NCBI GenBank assembly: GCA_900074725.1
Contig: LT598457.1
Coordinates: 744,001-808,000, forward strand
Length of the DNA stretch: 64,000 nt
Source of the DNA: Lachancea dasiensis
Lineage: Eukaryota > Ascomycota > Saccharomycetes > Saccharomycetales > Saccharomycetaceae
Direction: 5' to 3'
How positions within the stretch are numbered: position 1 is the first letter of the stretch; the number at the start of each line of letters is the position of its first letter. Shown in pieces: positions 40,935-51,327 of this stretch. A program made the translations under genes and the position numbers. The notes below the pieces were generated by a model that was not told where the DNA came from, searched no databases, and saw nothing but the letters and a program-made list of their open reading frames with translations.

Positions 40935-42737
40935 ATGGCTTTGGACATGGATACTCCGGTACCATTAAACTCCAGATATAGCTATCATGCAATTTTTAGC
41001 GATATCTGTAAAACGCGGTTCAACCACTTAGCGACAAGGCTGTTGTTGACACTTGCAGTGGTTTTTGGGCTTATACTAGCACTAGTTAGTGGCTCAAACC
41101 AGACCAATTTGATTCATAAGTTATTTTTGTGGCCGGTGAAATGCATGGTATGCTACTTGGGGATGCTGCTAGTCGTGGTGACCCGTAAAAACTACCTGCA
41201 CGTTGATTTCCCCGGATACTCCAGCATTATTACCCAAGTTTACGGGCAATTATTTTCTGTGAAACTGTTGGTATACTTTTTCATTTACAGTGCGAGTAGT
41301 GCTTGTTTTAATGGTGCTGCCGGAAGTGCCATTTTGGGACACCTTAGTTCAAGGAAAAACATGTTCGCTTATCGTTTTGCTATATGGATACTGATGCCAG
41401 CTTTATATGCGTTGCAGCATGTAATATTTGATCTGGACAAGCTTTCGTTTCAATATGGTGCGCAGCACCAGCACCCTCAGCGGTTCATAAGCTCAAAAAT
41501 CAAAAACTCCCTGACAAAGTCCTTCATGTTAACTTTAGCTCTGGCCATCATTTTTCCAATTTGCACATTTCACCTCGCTCCTAGCACTGGTTACTTGAGC
41601 TGGATGTCATTTTTCCACATCCAGCTATCTGCTCTTCTGACTTTCGCCCTTTGGGACCTCGTCAACTTGTCGTTTAATGCCTACTTGTCCATGGGTTGTT
41701 TACACAAGGGCAAACCCATTTCCTCTCTCTCTTCGACTCCCATGGAGACCTTACTCACTGGCCTTTCTTCCAAAAGGTCGTTTACCAAACTCACGGCCTT
41801 TCAAGAGCTCTCATACCGCGCTACATCGCCAGACATAGAAGCTAGGCTACCCATATACCATACTCGTTATAAAAATGTGTATGTGTGGCCAAGCGTTCTT
41901 AAGGAGTGCATAACTACCCTCAACTCCACCAATTCTGCCGTTTCGATATTCATGAAAAGTGTGGAGTCAAAGCAAGAACTCTACACGAAAAAACCTTCGG
42001 TAGATTCAGACTATTTAGAGGATGGAACACAACAGAATGATCTATTTGGGAACGATTATGTTATTACAGCCAACACACAGTCGAGAATACCAGGGACCCC
42101 GCAAACGCAAGATTCGCAGCTGACTCACAGGATAAAGGTACAGAACAATAACGTCTTTGCGAAAAACCACAATCTTCAATTCTCGAGTCCATTTCAGTTT
42201 TCAAATGCGGCGAATAACCGTATTTTAACGCATCAAACCACTATTACCAACATTATTTATGATTGCGTAAAGCAGGCGAAAGATTTTTTTATCGCATTTT
42301 TCTTTCCCATCCAGGGCACAGATGCTACTGCTCCACTGTCATCGTTCGAAATCTGGAGAATTTCTAAAAAGCTGCAGGCTGAAAGATTATCACCATTAGC
42401 AGTTTGTCATGCCGAATGCACAGTGTCTTTAATGGCATTGTTAGTAAAAGCGCTACAGGAAGATCCCAAGGGAGCTGTCGTTTCTTCTGTTGGAGAGATT
42501 CTCAAAATTCTAGAGAGATCTGTAGCATCACTTGGAGCATTCGCGGAATGGAATACGTCCTCAGCTAGCAAGGACTCTTCAATTTTAGACGTCGTAACCA
42601 TTCTTTACGATCTATCGATCAATGCATTTTTAGAGATTGTCCTCAAGTACAATGATTTGCTGAGTGACGTCTACCTGGCAGACGACGTTGTGAAGTTGAG
42701 CAAATGGATGTTGGAAATGTGTAATGAACAAGCATAA
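40935..42737 (+). CDS. NDC1: Nuclear-pore and spindle-pole membrane nucleoporin Ndc1 (600 aa)
   Basis: Integral protein of the pore membrane and of the spindle pole body membrane, needed for insertion of both structures in the nuclear envelope. The N-terminal half has about six hydrophobic segments (for example LLLTLAVVFGLILALVSG, LLVYFFIYSASSACF, FMLTLALAIIFPICTFHLA). The C-terminal half is soluble with the conserved pattern F.ELSYRATS......R.PIY in the middle and helical repeats at the end. S. cerevisiae Ndc1 is 655 aa. It sits between RAD52 and NHX1, as expected from merging the two S. cerevisiae regions. Confidence 0.94.
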   Translation: MALDMDTPVPLNSRYSYHAIFSDICKTRFNHLATRLLLTLAVVFGLILALVSGSNQTNLIHKLFLWPVKCMVCYLGMLLVVVTRKNYLHVDFPGYSSIITQVYGQLFSVKLLVYFFIYSASSACFNGAAGSAILGHLSSRKNMFAYRFAIWILMPALYALQHVIFDLDKLSFQYGAQHQHPQRFISSKIKNSLTKSFMLTLALAIIFPICTFHLAPSTGYLSWMSFFHIQLSALLTFALWDLVNLSFNAYLSMGCLHKGKPISSLSSTPMETLLTGLSSKRSFTKLTAFQELSYRATSPDIEARLPIYHTRYKNVYVWPSVLKECITTLNSTNSAVSIFMKSVESKQELYTKKPSVDSDYLEDGTQQNDLFGNDYVITANTQSRIPGTPQTQDSQLTHRIKVQNNNVFAKNHNLQFSSPFQFSNAANNRILTHQTTITNIIYDCVKQAKDFFIAFFFPIQGTDATAPLSSFEIWRISKKLQAERLSPLAVCHAECTVSLMALLVKALQEDPKGAVVSSVGEILKILERSVASLGAFAEWNTSSASKDSSILDVVTILYDLSINAFLEIVLKYNDLLSDVYLADDVVKLSKWMLEMCNEQA

Positions 42738-42839
42738 ATACGCGCATAACTGAAAGAGAAATTGTCGCTGCATGCTATAATTTCTTTTAAATTTTTATAA
42801 AAGATTCTAAACAACGATGCCATGGCCCTTTGCGAATGT

Positions 42840-44690
42840 TCAACGCCTATTGCCGAAAAAATTGGGCGTACTTGATCCGCTCGTTTTTGGCTGCGAGCCT
42901 TCCCCAACGTTATCCAAAAACACAGGCTTTAGAACCTGCTCGTCGAAATTTGTAAACCATTGGGAATCTGCGCTGAAAATTGTACTCAACGTTTCCTTTA
43001 TATGTTGTCTCTCTAGAGAAAGTCGGGGCGATGAATGCGTAACTTCGGAAGCAATTTGTTCAGCAAGTACTGAGTTTAAAGAAGCTGGATGCCCTTGAGG
43101 CGCTGCATCTGAATAAGTGGGAGCAGGGCTCGACCTAATATTCATGGGTTTAGGCATTTCAATATCAAACTCATCATCAGAGTCGTCATTTTCGTCAACG
43201 CACCCCATTTTAATCCCCAAAACCTCCAGCATACCCGCAGTTGTCCCCCCAAATATGATTACAGTCAAAACTACGACAACTAGGACTGTAGCCAGCAGTG
43301 TGAATTTGAAGTCACCTTGTAAACCCATTGCCAACGCAACACCGACCGCACCTCTAAGACCTGCCCAAAAAGTCATCATCTGATATTGGTATGGTATTTC
43401 GTCAGGAATGGAGGCATCATTGGCGTAGAGCCCCATTGACCTCTGGGCTTTCAATCTATACAGCCAATTGACAAAATTTGAAAGCGGGAATACCGCACAC
43501 CAGCGTGCCACGCAAATAGAGATCGCAGTAACAATTATGAGCATCGGCTTGTACACTAACTCAACTTCTGTGAATAACGAGAGTCCAAGGTAAATGAAGA
43601 TGAAATTTTCAGACAATTGAGCCAAAAACTGGAAAATATATTTGATAGTGATCTGAGTCCTCCTTGACATGTTATAATAAGCATAGTGTTTCAAAGTAAT
43701 ACCACAGAACAGTAAGGATACGATACCGGACATATGGCAACCGTTGGAGAAGAAGTAGGACTCGTAGGCAATCAACAAAACCAAGCAACTTTCGATCCGA
43801 GGATAACGCCTAATAAGTGTGTGCTTCAACAATAATGCAACCAAAACTCCTATCATGACGCCTATGAGCAGAGATACCGTGAAGCTCATAAGGAAAAGCC
43901 CCATACCTTCGAAAACAGACGAAAACGTGGCCGGTTTACCATGGAATTTTTGACAGGTTTCGAACATAACAATAGAAATTGCATCATTCAAGAGAGATTC
44001 GCCGAATATGATAGTGTATAGCTTGGGATCGACTTTGTAGGCATTGAAAATGGATAAAATGGTGACAGGATCTGTTGCCGACAGCGTGGCGCCCACAGAA
44101 AGAGCATCGACAAATGAAATATCGACACTCTCCAAACCTAACGAGATCCAAATGTAAAGGATGCTACCAAGTACCACTGCCGATATGAAGGTGCCCGGAA
44201 TGGCAAAAGTCAGAATTGACACGATGTTATTGAAGAAATTGGCCTGATTCAGTTCGTAACCCGAATTTAGAATGATGGGGGGTAAAAGAATGTTGAAAAA
44301 GTACGAGGAGTTGAAGGTCACAGCGTCTTGAATATAATGGCCTGGAGACAGCCGAATGATGAGACCCACGACCATACCATAGAAAATTGAAAGCACTGTT
44401 TCGTGGACAGCCTTGATCCGTCTCTGGGCGAGAAAATAGCTGGACCATAAAGCGGATATCAAGAGAAACAGCATGATAAACAGAGCCCACGACGAGAATA
44501 TCTCTTCTGTTACGGGACTCACGTCGTCTCCCGGTTCCTGCCCAATTGGCAAATTGTCATCTGCCGGAGTATTAGGCGTCGAAGGAAAATCGTCTGCATC
44601 GTCAGGATCCGCGTTGACACTTTTTGCCCAGCAAAGAGCCGTCTTAAGCGCCAACGTGAGCGCTACTTGAGCGACCCCACCGGCTGACAT
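42840..44690 (-). CDS. NHX1: Endosomal/vacuolar Na+(K+)/H+ exchanger Nhx1 (616 aa)
   Basis: CPA1-family exchanger of late endosomes that takes up Na+ or K+ against protons and controls lumenal pH and trafficking. The N-terminal segment to about residue 25 is signal-like. About twelve membrane helices follow. Marks seen are the amiloride-type motif SYFFNILLPPIILNSGYELN, ATDPVTILSIFNA, FGESLLNDAISIVMFETC with the ND pair of the ion site, and FWAGLRGAVGVALAMGL. A cytosolic tail of about 140 residues is acidic. The true ATG is at 44690; a frame ten codons longer opens only with GTG. Its stop lies about 100 bases from the convergent NDC1. Confidence 0.96.
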   Translation of the reverse strand: MSAGGVAQVALTLALKTALCWAKSVNADPDDADDFPSTPNTPADDNLPIGQEPGDDVSPVTEEIFSSWALFIMLFLLISALWSSYFLAQRRIKAVHETVLSIFYGMVVGLIIRLSPGHYIQDAVTFNSSYFFNILLPPIILNSGYELNQANFFNNIVSILTFAIPGTFISAVVLGSILYIWISLGLESVDISFVDALSVGATLSATDPVTILSIFNAYKVDPKLYTIIFGESLLNDAISIVMFETCQKFHGKPATFSSVFEGMGLFLMSFTVSLLIGVMIGVLVALLLKHTLIRRYPRIESCLVLLIAYESYFFSNGCHMSGIVSLLFCGITLKHYAYYNMSRRTQITIKYIFQFLAQLSENFIFIYLGLSLFTEVELVYKPMLIIVTAISICVARWCAVFPLSNFVNWLYRLKAQRSMGLYANDASIPDEIPYQYQMMTFWAGLRGAVGVALAMGLQGDFKFTLLATVLVVVVLTVIIFGGTTAGMLEVLGIKMGCVDENDDSDDEFDIEMPKPMNIRSSPAPTYSDAAPQGHPASLNSVLAEQIASEVTHSSPRLSLERQHIKETLSTIFSADSQWFTNFDEQVLKPVFLDNVGEGSQPKTSGSSTPNFFGNRR

Positions 44691-45605
44691 TTTTTGACGA
44701 ACCAAAAATTGACAGTCCACACTCGAAGCCCACCAAAAACAGTATATCTAAACCGAAGCGGGGCTGCTGATATACGTGGTTGTTGTGAGGTTCTCCTGGC
44801 CCTTTTTGAACAAGTCGTCTCTGTATTTCAGGGTGTTAACCATGGCATAGATTGGTGAGCCAACCTGGCTTGGAAACCTCTGTACGTAACAAGTGACACA
44901 GCATCTCACATGCTCAATGTCTAATTCTCAAGGCCCATCCCAGCTGTGCCGTGATCAGACTTCTCGGCGCTTCGCCGCTGATCAGTCGGATGCTTTGCGA
45001 ACGATGGCGAAATCTCACTCGTGTTGGTTTCAATATTGATACTTTGATTTTTGCCTCAAGTAAGAGACTAGCACGTACGGGTTCAGGCAGGATTGCGACG
45101 TTCGCGATACGTGCTTCCCACCAACGCTGCGTGCGCACTCCATGGAGCTTTTGCAAAGCAAGGTTTGAGTAGTACGAGAGTGCATCAACAATATGAAAAT
45201 GAAAGACAAATTAGAACCAACCAGCCCCGAACTTCTTCTGGCGTCGCACAAAAATTACTATGTGCGACTCGTCGCTTCACTGTCGCCTCTCTGTCGCAAC
45301 ATCGATTTGCTTCACAGACACAGGTAGTCCTGTAGTTACGTCGCTTGACCTGCACCAGACATAGAAATCCGTTCTCTCGTCAATGAAAAGCAAAAACACA
45401 AGGCGAACGATCAACACTTTAAACAGAGCATAATGATCTGACACTGAGGACCAAAGCTCTTTCCATAGGTATGTCAATCTATGTCCAACGGGTGGAACCC
45501 AACGGCGATGAGCTGATTTTTAACGCGTCAGTTTATGTGGAAAAAAAGTTGGTGAAAAAAGTCAGCAGGCCAAACGATTTTTGACAACAGAAGCACCTTT
45601 TTTGA
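44691..45605. other. Divergent intergenic region between NHX1 and GUK1
   Basis: About 915 bases. It must contain both promoters. Several frames of 65-80 codons on both strands (for example 44951-45172) have no protein-like features. In S. cerevisiae the same place has only a dubious ORF (YDR455C). Confidence 0.4.
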
Positions 45606-46262
45606 ATGGCATTTGCTCGAGCTATTCGCAGTGCAGGAGTACTATTGAGCTTGAACCGTGCCCAGCAATCCCGACAAATCGTGGCTTTATCAACACGTAC
45701 AATCATGTCCCGTCCTATTGTTTTATCCGGCCCCAGCGGTGCTGGTAAGTCCACGATGTTGAAGAAGCTTTTCGAAGAATTCCCAGACACTTTTGGGTTT
45801 TCGGTATCTTCCACGACACGCAAACCTAGAGAAGGTGAAGTCAACGGGGTGGATTACAATTTCGCGACCGTCGAGGAGTTTCAGCAGATGATTAAAGACG
45901 ACAAGTTCATAGAGTGGGCCCAGTTTTCAGGCAACTACTACGGCACCACAGTCGCCTCGGTCAAGCAAGTAAGCGACTCCGGCAAGAGGTGCATTTTGGA
46001 CATCGACATGCAAGGTGTCAAGGCCGTGAAGAAAACGGACTTGAACGCGCGCTTCCTGTTTGTAGCTCCACCCTCGGTCGAAAGTCTCAGAGAAAGACTG
46101 ACCGGCCGCGGCACAGAGACCCCAGAATCGCTGCAGAAGAGACTAGACGCTGCCACTGCGGAGATGGAGTATGCGGAAACTGGCGCTCACGACAAAGTTA
46201 TAGTGAACGACGTGCTTGAGGACGCATACGCTCAGTTCAAGGAATTCATTCTCGCAGAGTAA
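45606..46262 (+). CDS. GUK1: Guanylate kinase, with mitochondrial-type N-terminal leader (218 aa)
   Basis: Phosphorylates GMP to GDP with ATP, an essential step of guanine nucleotide supply. The P-loop GPSGAGKST, the GMP-binding RKPREGEVNGVDYNF and the lid region are all present. The S. cerevisiae enzyme begins MSRPIVLSGPSGAGKST, which matches the internal ATG at 45705 (185 aa from there). Here the frame opens 33 codons earlier at an ATG at 45606. The added leader (MAFARAIRSAGVLLSLNRAQ followed by QSRQIVALSTRTI) has arginines, serines and hydrophobics and no acidic residue, as in matrix-targeting signals. Two products, mitochondrial and cytosolic, from two start codons are possible. YDR454C adjoins NHX1's neighbourhood in S. 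cerevisiae. Confidence 0.95.
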   Translation: MAFARAIRSAGVLLSLNRAQQSRQIVALSTRTIMSRPIVLSGPSGAGKSTMLKKLFEEFPDTFGFSVSSTTRKPREGEVNGVDYNFATVEEFQQMIKDDKFIEWAQFSGNYYGTTVASVKQVSDSGKRCILDIDMQGVKAVKKTDLNARFLFVAPPSVESLRERLTGRGTETPESLQKRLDAATAEMEYAETGAHDKVIVNDVLEDAYAQFKEFILAE

Positions 46263-46627
46263 AACGTTTCGCCAGACAATCCCGAGCTGGTCGGTTGAGT
46301 CCCGCGTGCGGTCTAAATAGATTATTCCATAGTAATATCACGAAACAAGGAAGGGACGAGTGAGAGACTGACGGCATCCACCTTTGAGCAGTACAGTCAC
46401 AACACTAGTGCCTGCGTGTGGTACATTTTTTTGGAACAAATTGGAATGGCACATGAATAAGCTACCAGAGTGCCATTAGCGGTCCTGGCCGTCCTCTATC
46501 TGCTCTTTGCCCTTGCCCTTATAATGTGGGCCCTTTGCTCTATATTTATTGTGAAATTCAAGAAATACTACTTCGATGGACAGTAATCTCTTCTCGGCAA
46601 AGCACATATAAAGCTGGCTCATTTCAG
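46263..46627. other. Intergenic between GUK1 and RCF1
   Basis: About 365 bases holding the GUK1 transcript end and the RCF1 promoter. A frame extending RCF1 upstream opens with GTG only. No motif is claimed. Confidence 0.3.
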
Positions 46628-47089
46628 ATGTCTCAACTGCCATCAAGCTTCGATGGCGCTGAGCGAGATGTCAACGACATGCCTTTCTATGAAAAGATGA
46701 TTTTCCACTGCAAACAGCAACCTCTAGTGCCATTGGGTACATTGGCCACCACTGTCGCGGTGATTTTAGCTGCGCAGAACGTAAGATCCGGCAACAAGCG
46801 CAAGGCACAAAAGTACTTCCGGTGGCGTGTGGGCCTCCAAGGGGCTACTCTGCTGGCTCTAGTTGCGGGAAGCTTCATTTATGGCAAATCCAAGCAAGAT
46901 CGTCAGTCGCAAGACGAGCTGCTCAGAGAAAAGGCCAAGCTCAGAGAAAAATTATGGATTCAGGAGCTTGAACGCCGCGACCAGGAGACACAGCAGCGTA
47001 AGCTTCGCGCCGAACTAGCGCGGGCCAAGACTTTGGAATTGGAACAAGAGTCCCAGAAATTACAAGCGGGAGAGGGCCGTGGTAAATAA
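46628..47089 (+). CDS. RCF1: Respiratory supercomplex factor Rcf1 (HIG1 family), 153 aa
   Basis: Mitochondrial inner-membrane protein that associates with cytochrome c oxidase and complex III and modulates oxidase activity. The HIG1 domain spans about 20-95: two membrane hairpin helices ([18 protein letters not shown] and [17 protein letters not shown]) joined by the basic loop [17 protein letters not shown], which holds the QRRQ-like signature region. A long charged C-terminal helix follows ([16 protein letters not shown]...). The start [18 protein letters not shown] corresponds to the S. cerevisiae start; upstream codons in frame open only with GTG. Confidence 0.95.
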   Translation: MSQLPSSFDGAERDVNDMPFYEKMIFHCKQQPLVPLGTLATTVAVILAAQNVRSGNKRKAQKYFRWRVGLQGATLLALVAGSFIYGKSKQDRQSQDELLREKAKLREKLWIQELERRDQETQQRKLRAELARAKTLELEQESQKLQAGEGRGK

Positions 47090-47361
47090 GATGGAAACGA
47101 CGGCAGGGCCAACTGGACCCGGAGATATTTACTGTACATATCGTGGCAAGGCAAGTAATGTTGTAATGCAGCTAGGTGGGCCGGGGCCCGCCCGGACTGT
47201 CTGAATACTAAGCTTTTTACTGTGGCATTGGATGTTGTTCCGTATATCGTTCGGAGTGCGATCTTTTATTTTGAGATTGGTCAGGGAACAATCAGCAGAA
47301 TCAAGTCAAAAGAACTAGTCCGCATCGAGACAACGCAGCAGCCTGTTTGATCAGTTAGGGT

Positions 47362-49716
47362 ATGCGGTACTTGGCTAATTGTGGTGTGAGTTTGAGTATC
47401 TGGGCTATAGATCCGGGAACCCAGCAGGAACCCTGCAACCGCCAGATTAACCTTTTTATACGGGCACCTGGAGAGGCTTCAGTCGGCCGTTTGTTGCAGT
47501 ACGTGCATTGGCAAGCTTCGCAGCAAGCTACATGCCCCGAAATCGACCCTGTTCAGAAATTCCATTTGACATTCAAGGGTACCAGTTTGGATCTTGAGCA
47601 AGTGGTCAAAGAAATAGAGCCCGATGCTGTGGGTGCGTTGACGCTGAAAATGGAGCGTGTCACGGTACACACAGGCTCTGCTTTGAATCTTGACTACACT
47701 CCGGATGATGATTTTGGGTATACGAACGTGGAATTGCAAGTCAACGTTCTGTCGTCGGACAAAATCTTGACACGCACCGAATCGAAGGCCAAATGGGACA
47801 CCACTTTAGCACGACTCAAAAAGCTAGCCACGAACATGTTGAACGAGTACGAGGCCTGCAACCCCACTAATATTTGTACTTGCCGCGAACACACCGTCGA
47901 TGATTTGGTGGGGTTTGATCTCTTGGGGCGGTCAAATCCCACGCCCCTCAACTCCGACGACTCCAACAACGACCTGAGGCTCGGCGACCTGTTGGCGATT
48001 GACTTTGCTCCTAGTGCAACCGGGAGCTGCTGTGTGATGTTTCGAACGCAGCACAATCAACTATCTGAGAATGGCGTCACCATAACGTTCATATCAGAAG
48101 CTCAGCTCTCTATGAACAAGATGGCCATAGACCCCAATACGACCGTGTCAGACGTGAAGGAATTTATTTGCACCGTCTATGGACACGCCCTGCGTTTGAC
48201 AAATGCTGACGTGAAACTAATCTACAAGGGTCACCTGCTGCGCGACACCAATTCTTCCGGACAGCTTTCTAAAGTATTGGACTACATCTCAGAGACTCAA
48301 GGTGCGAAAGTGCATGTTCAGATTAATCAAGAATACACCGAGCCAGGGCCTGGATTTTGGAGCGAGCTGTTTAACAATTCTGATCGCTTTTCATTCATGA
48401 ACCGAAGCTTATCTGAAAACACACAGAATACTCAAACACCTGATTTAGCACAGCAGCCCATACTACCTACTCAAGAAACAGCTCAAAATCTTTTCACTGA
48501 GGCCGAGTTCGTTACTGAAACCGGCGCCCTAATTGAACGCACTGGCCAAGTTTTCGAAAAAGTGGTGATATCCGGCCAAGAAAGCTTTGTTAAAACATCC
48601 TCGTTTGAGCCGACCTCTACTTTCATAGAATTGAATGACCAGCAAATTGAAGTATTTCCAGATGAGGTGGCGGAGTTGCGAGGCGTGGTTCTGCTATCTC
48701 AGCGACTTATTTCAAGAATCGAGACCTCCTATGGTGTCAAAGTTTCAGCCCAGCTAGCTAATCATGTACCATGGACCTTGTTACAGAACAACGCTACCCA
48801 AGAGCCTGCTTTGGACGAAAACGTGAGCGACCTGGCCGATGGGCCAGCAGAAGCTGACGAAGTAGGGCGTATCGCGCGCATAAGGCAATGGACGCGAACA
48901 ATCATGCGAACCATATATTTGATTATCAGGAACTCTGTTTTCTACTTTGTCATCTTCTTTCAAGTCACTGCTTATGTGCGTTCTCTATATTTGTTTGTTG
49001 GTACGGGTTTAATCCTCCTGAAGACAATATGGAGCACATCAGAAATTTGGGAAATCTGGGGGGAGTTACTATGGCCTGGTCAAGAGGAGAAGCTTAATGA
49101 AGGGGAAATTCAACAGCTGCAAGAAATATATCGCGGCGGCGATTTGTCGCGGTCTTTCTACAGCCGGTTTGCCAATAGTCCAGCAATTACAGAAGCTCTC
49201 ATCGAACGCCTACGAGGAAATAATGACCTGAAGCTGAAGCTGATACGTGCATTTAAAATGGATCCCCAGGACTCGTTGCAAATCATGGTCCCTAAGCTGC
49301 TGGAAGAATGTAATTCAACACAGCATGACGAAGTAGATATCTCTCCTCTCCGAGAACTATTTGACCCATTCATGCACGAGATAGTTGAATACCTAGAGGA
49401 TATACCAAGGTTAAATGCCGTCAACAAAGGTATCCTCGCTGAATATCGCAGGTACGTCTACCAGAGATCTGCCTTGCCATGGTATCGCAGCGCAACACTT
49501 TGGTTGTCAGACGTTTACGACAAAATCAACAACGGCGCCTTTATTAGGGCACTGGTACAAGGTGACAGACGTCGATTGCGCGGCTTTAGATTGCTGCAAC
49601 GTGGAATTGTCGACTTTCTAAGACTAGTCACGCTATTCTTGCTTATTCTGGTACCACGCTTCCAAAGACAGACACTCCTGGAGGTGAACCGCCTCACAGC
49701 ACAATATAGGGATTAA
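47362..49716 (+). CDS. USA1: ERAD scaffold Usa1 (784 aa)
   Basis: ER-membrane scaffold of the Hrd1 ubiquitin ligase complex; it links Hrd1 to Der1 and promotes Hrd1 oligomerisation (Herp family). A ubiquitin-like region may lie at about residues 235-325 (VTITFISEAQLSMNKMAIDP...VSDVKEFICTVYGHALRL...VKLIYKGHLLRDTN). Two hydrophobic segments are close together at about 510-560 (TIYLIIRNSVFYFVIFFQVT and YLFVGTGLILLKTIW), with cytosolic regions on both sides as in Usa1. A third hydrophobic stretch is at the C-terminus (FLRLVTLFLLILVPRF). S. cerevisiae Usa1 is 838 aa. Order RCF1-USA1-TSA1 is exactly that of YML030W-YML029W-YML028W. Confidence 0.93.
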   Translation: MRYLANCGVSLSIWAIDPGTQQEPCNRQINLFIRAPGEASVGRLLQYVHWQASQQATCPEIDPVQKFHLTFKGTSLDLEQVVKEIEPDAVGALTLKMERVTVHTGSALNLDYTPDDDFGYTNVELQVNVLSSDKILTRTESKAKWDTTLARLKKLATNMLNEYEACNPTNICTCREHTVDDLVGFDLLGRSNPTPLNSDDSNNDLRLGDLLAIDFAPSATGSCCVMFRTQHNQLSENGVTITFISEAQLSMNKMAIDPNTTVSDVKEFICTVYGHALRLTNADVKLIYKGHLLRDTNSSGQLSKVLDYISETQGAKVHVQINQEYTEPGPGFWSELFNNSDRFSFMNRSLSENTQNTQTPDLAQQPILPTQETAQNLFTEAEFVTETGALIERTGQVFEKVVISGQESFVKTSSFEPTSTFIELNDQQIEVFPDEVAELRGVVLLSQRLISRIETSYGVKVSAQLANHVPWTLLQNNATQEPALDENVSDLADGPAEADEVGRIARIRQWTRTIMRTIYLIIRNSVFYFVIFFQVTAYVRSLYLFVGTGLILLKTIWSTSEIWEIWGELLWPGQEEKLNEGEIQQLQEIYRGGDLSRSFYSRFANSPAITEALIERLRGNNDLKLKLIRAFKMDPQDSLQIMVPKLLEECNSTQHDEVDISPLRELFDPFMHEIVEYLEDIPRLNAVNKGILAEYRRYVYQRSALPWYRSATLWLSDVYDKINNGAFIRALVQGDRRRLRGFRLLQRGIVDFLRLVTLFLLILVPRFQRQTLLEVNRLTAQYRD

Positions 49717-50331
49717 ATACGATTAACGAATTGACATGAATTAGTAAGGAAAGACCGTGGGGTCTCCCTCGCTCATGGTGACTTTCTCACGAAATGACCT
49801 CGTCGTTTTTTCCCAAGCCGACACTCCGAAGTTATTCGTTCTAAGCTGCCGGAGGAACAGCGGTCAACAAGAACACAGATAAAGGACTTATATAGAAGTG
49901 ACACTGCCTATTACAGAGTCTGCTTGATACGGCGGGGAGATACTCTCACGGCGGTCGAATGCTTATTGTTTTTCGGGAATAGTAGCATCAGCTTCTATTT
50001 GCTTTACTACTGTGCCATATATTAGAAAGACATTTGTACCGCATACCAGCATGGAATTACCGTCATCTTAGGGACCTGCGACGTATACCTATCTAATTCG
50101 CACTATTTTATCGAAATTATCGTCGCAACTGTCGTTATAGCTCAAAAATCTTGGTGCAGACGCCGTTCAAATTATACCATGAAACCCAAATTAGGTCCAG
50201 CATTTAGCATGAGCTTAATGTTGGCGCAAGCTGTCTAATAGAACGATTCTATCACCATAAGTTCCCGAATTACACTTTAGTAACACTGCTCGGGCCAGAA
50301 CTCGATTGTCGTGTAGTACGTATAAGGTATT
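49717..50331. other. Intergenic between USA1 and TSA1
   Basis: About 615 bases upstream of the TSA1 promoter elements. No gene is seen. Confidence 0.3.
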
Positions 50332-50338
50332 TTACTAA
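50332..50338 (+). promoter_or_regulatory. Yap1-type site (TTACTAA) in the TSA1 promoter
   Basis: TTACTAA is the consensus Yap1 response element. It lies 159 bases upstream of the TSA1 ATG. Yap1 together with Skn7 controls TSA1 in S. cerevisiae under peroxide stress. Confidence 0.55.
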
Positions 50339-50380
50339 TTAACATAGTCTGGATCACACCTGGTGGCCCTTGGAAAAAAG

Positions 50381-50388
50381 TATATAAA
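50381..50388 (+). promoter_or_regulatory. TATA box of TSA1
   Basis: TATATAAA about 110 bases upstream of the ATG, in the usual range for a strong yeast promoter. Confidence 0.65.
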
Positions 50389-50496
50389 GGGCGGCGATTT
50401 GATAAACGAACACGTATCCGGTTCTGATGGTCTTCCACCAAGAACAACAAGTTTCTAGAGAAGTTTTTCTTCATTCACCCATAAATACAAAATACA

Positions 50497-51087
50497 ATGG
50501 TCGCCCAAGTTCAAAAGCCAGCCCCAGCTTTCACTAAAACTGCTGTTATCGACGGTGTTTTCGACGAAGTTTCTTTGGACAAATACAAGGGCCAATACGT
50601 TGTGCTAGCCTTCATCCCTCTAGCTTTCACTTTCGTTTGCCCAACCGAAATTGTTGCTTTCTCTGACGCCGCTAAGAGATTTAGTGACATCGGTGCTCAG
50701 GTTTTGTTCGCCTCTACTGACTCCGAGTACTCTTTGCTCGCCTGGACCAACATTGCCAGAAAGGATGGTGGTCTAGGTCCTGTCGACATCCCATTGGTTG
50801 CCGACACCAACCACTCTCTAGCCAAGGACTACGGTGTGCTTATCGAGGACGCCGGTGTCGCTCTCAGAGGTTTGTTCTTGATCGACCCTAAAGGTATTGT
50901 GAGACACATCACCATCAACGACTTGCCAGTTGGTAGAAACGTTGAGGAAGCTCTAAGATTGGTTGAGGGCTTCCAATGGACTGACAAGAACGGTACCGTG
51001 TTGCCATGCAACTGGACCCCAGGCTCAGCCACTATTAAGCCTGAAGTCGATGCTTCCAAGGAATACTTCTCCGAGGCCCACAAATAA
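50497..51087 (+). CDS. TSA1: Typical 2-Cys peroxiredoxin Tsa1 (196 aa)
   Basis: Major cytosolic thioredoxin peroxidase and, when overoxidised, a chaperone. Reduces hydrogen peroxide using thioredoxin. The peroxidatic Cys48 is in FTFVCPTEI and the resolving Cys171 in VLPCNWTPG, both at the S. cerevisiae positions. The GGLG motif and C-terminal YF, which make eukaryotic 2-Cys peroxiredoxins sensitive to hyperoxidation, are present. Codon use is strongly biased, as expected of an abundant protein. It is the single counterpart of TSA1/TSA2. Confidence 0.98.
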   Translation: MVAQVQKPAPAFTKTAVIDGVFDEVSLDKYKGQYVVLAFIPLAFTFVCPTEIVAFSDAAKRFSDIGAQVLFASTDSEYSLLAWTNIARKDGGLGPVDIPLVADTNHSLAKDYGVLIEDAGVALRGLFLIDPKGIVRHITINDLPVGRNVEEALRLVEGFQWTDKNGTVLPCNWTPGSATIKPEVDASKEYFSEAHK

Positions 51088-51327
51088 GTCCAAGGTACTA
51101 TCTAATGCAAGAAAGGGAGGCCTAAAGTTAGGAAGCTCTCGCTTACTTTGTATTGTATACGTGCTAGTTTAATTGATGATACGATAGAGAATGCACACGG
51201 CTGTAAATTGGTCAAATAAACGAATACTTATTTCTCCAGGTACTTGTTGCGCAATATTTCCCTACGCAATATCTCGCTATTCGGGGGAGCGGACATCAGG
51301 TGCGGGTGCCCGTTACGTTGTGCTATG

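Noticed and set aside
44951-45172. 73-codon plus-strand frame in the NHX1-GUK1 gap
   Set aside because: No family features; the equivalent S. cerevisiae ORF is regarded as dubious.
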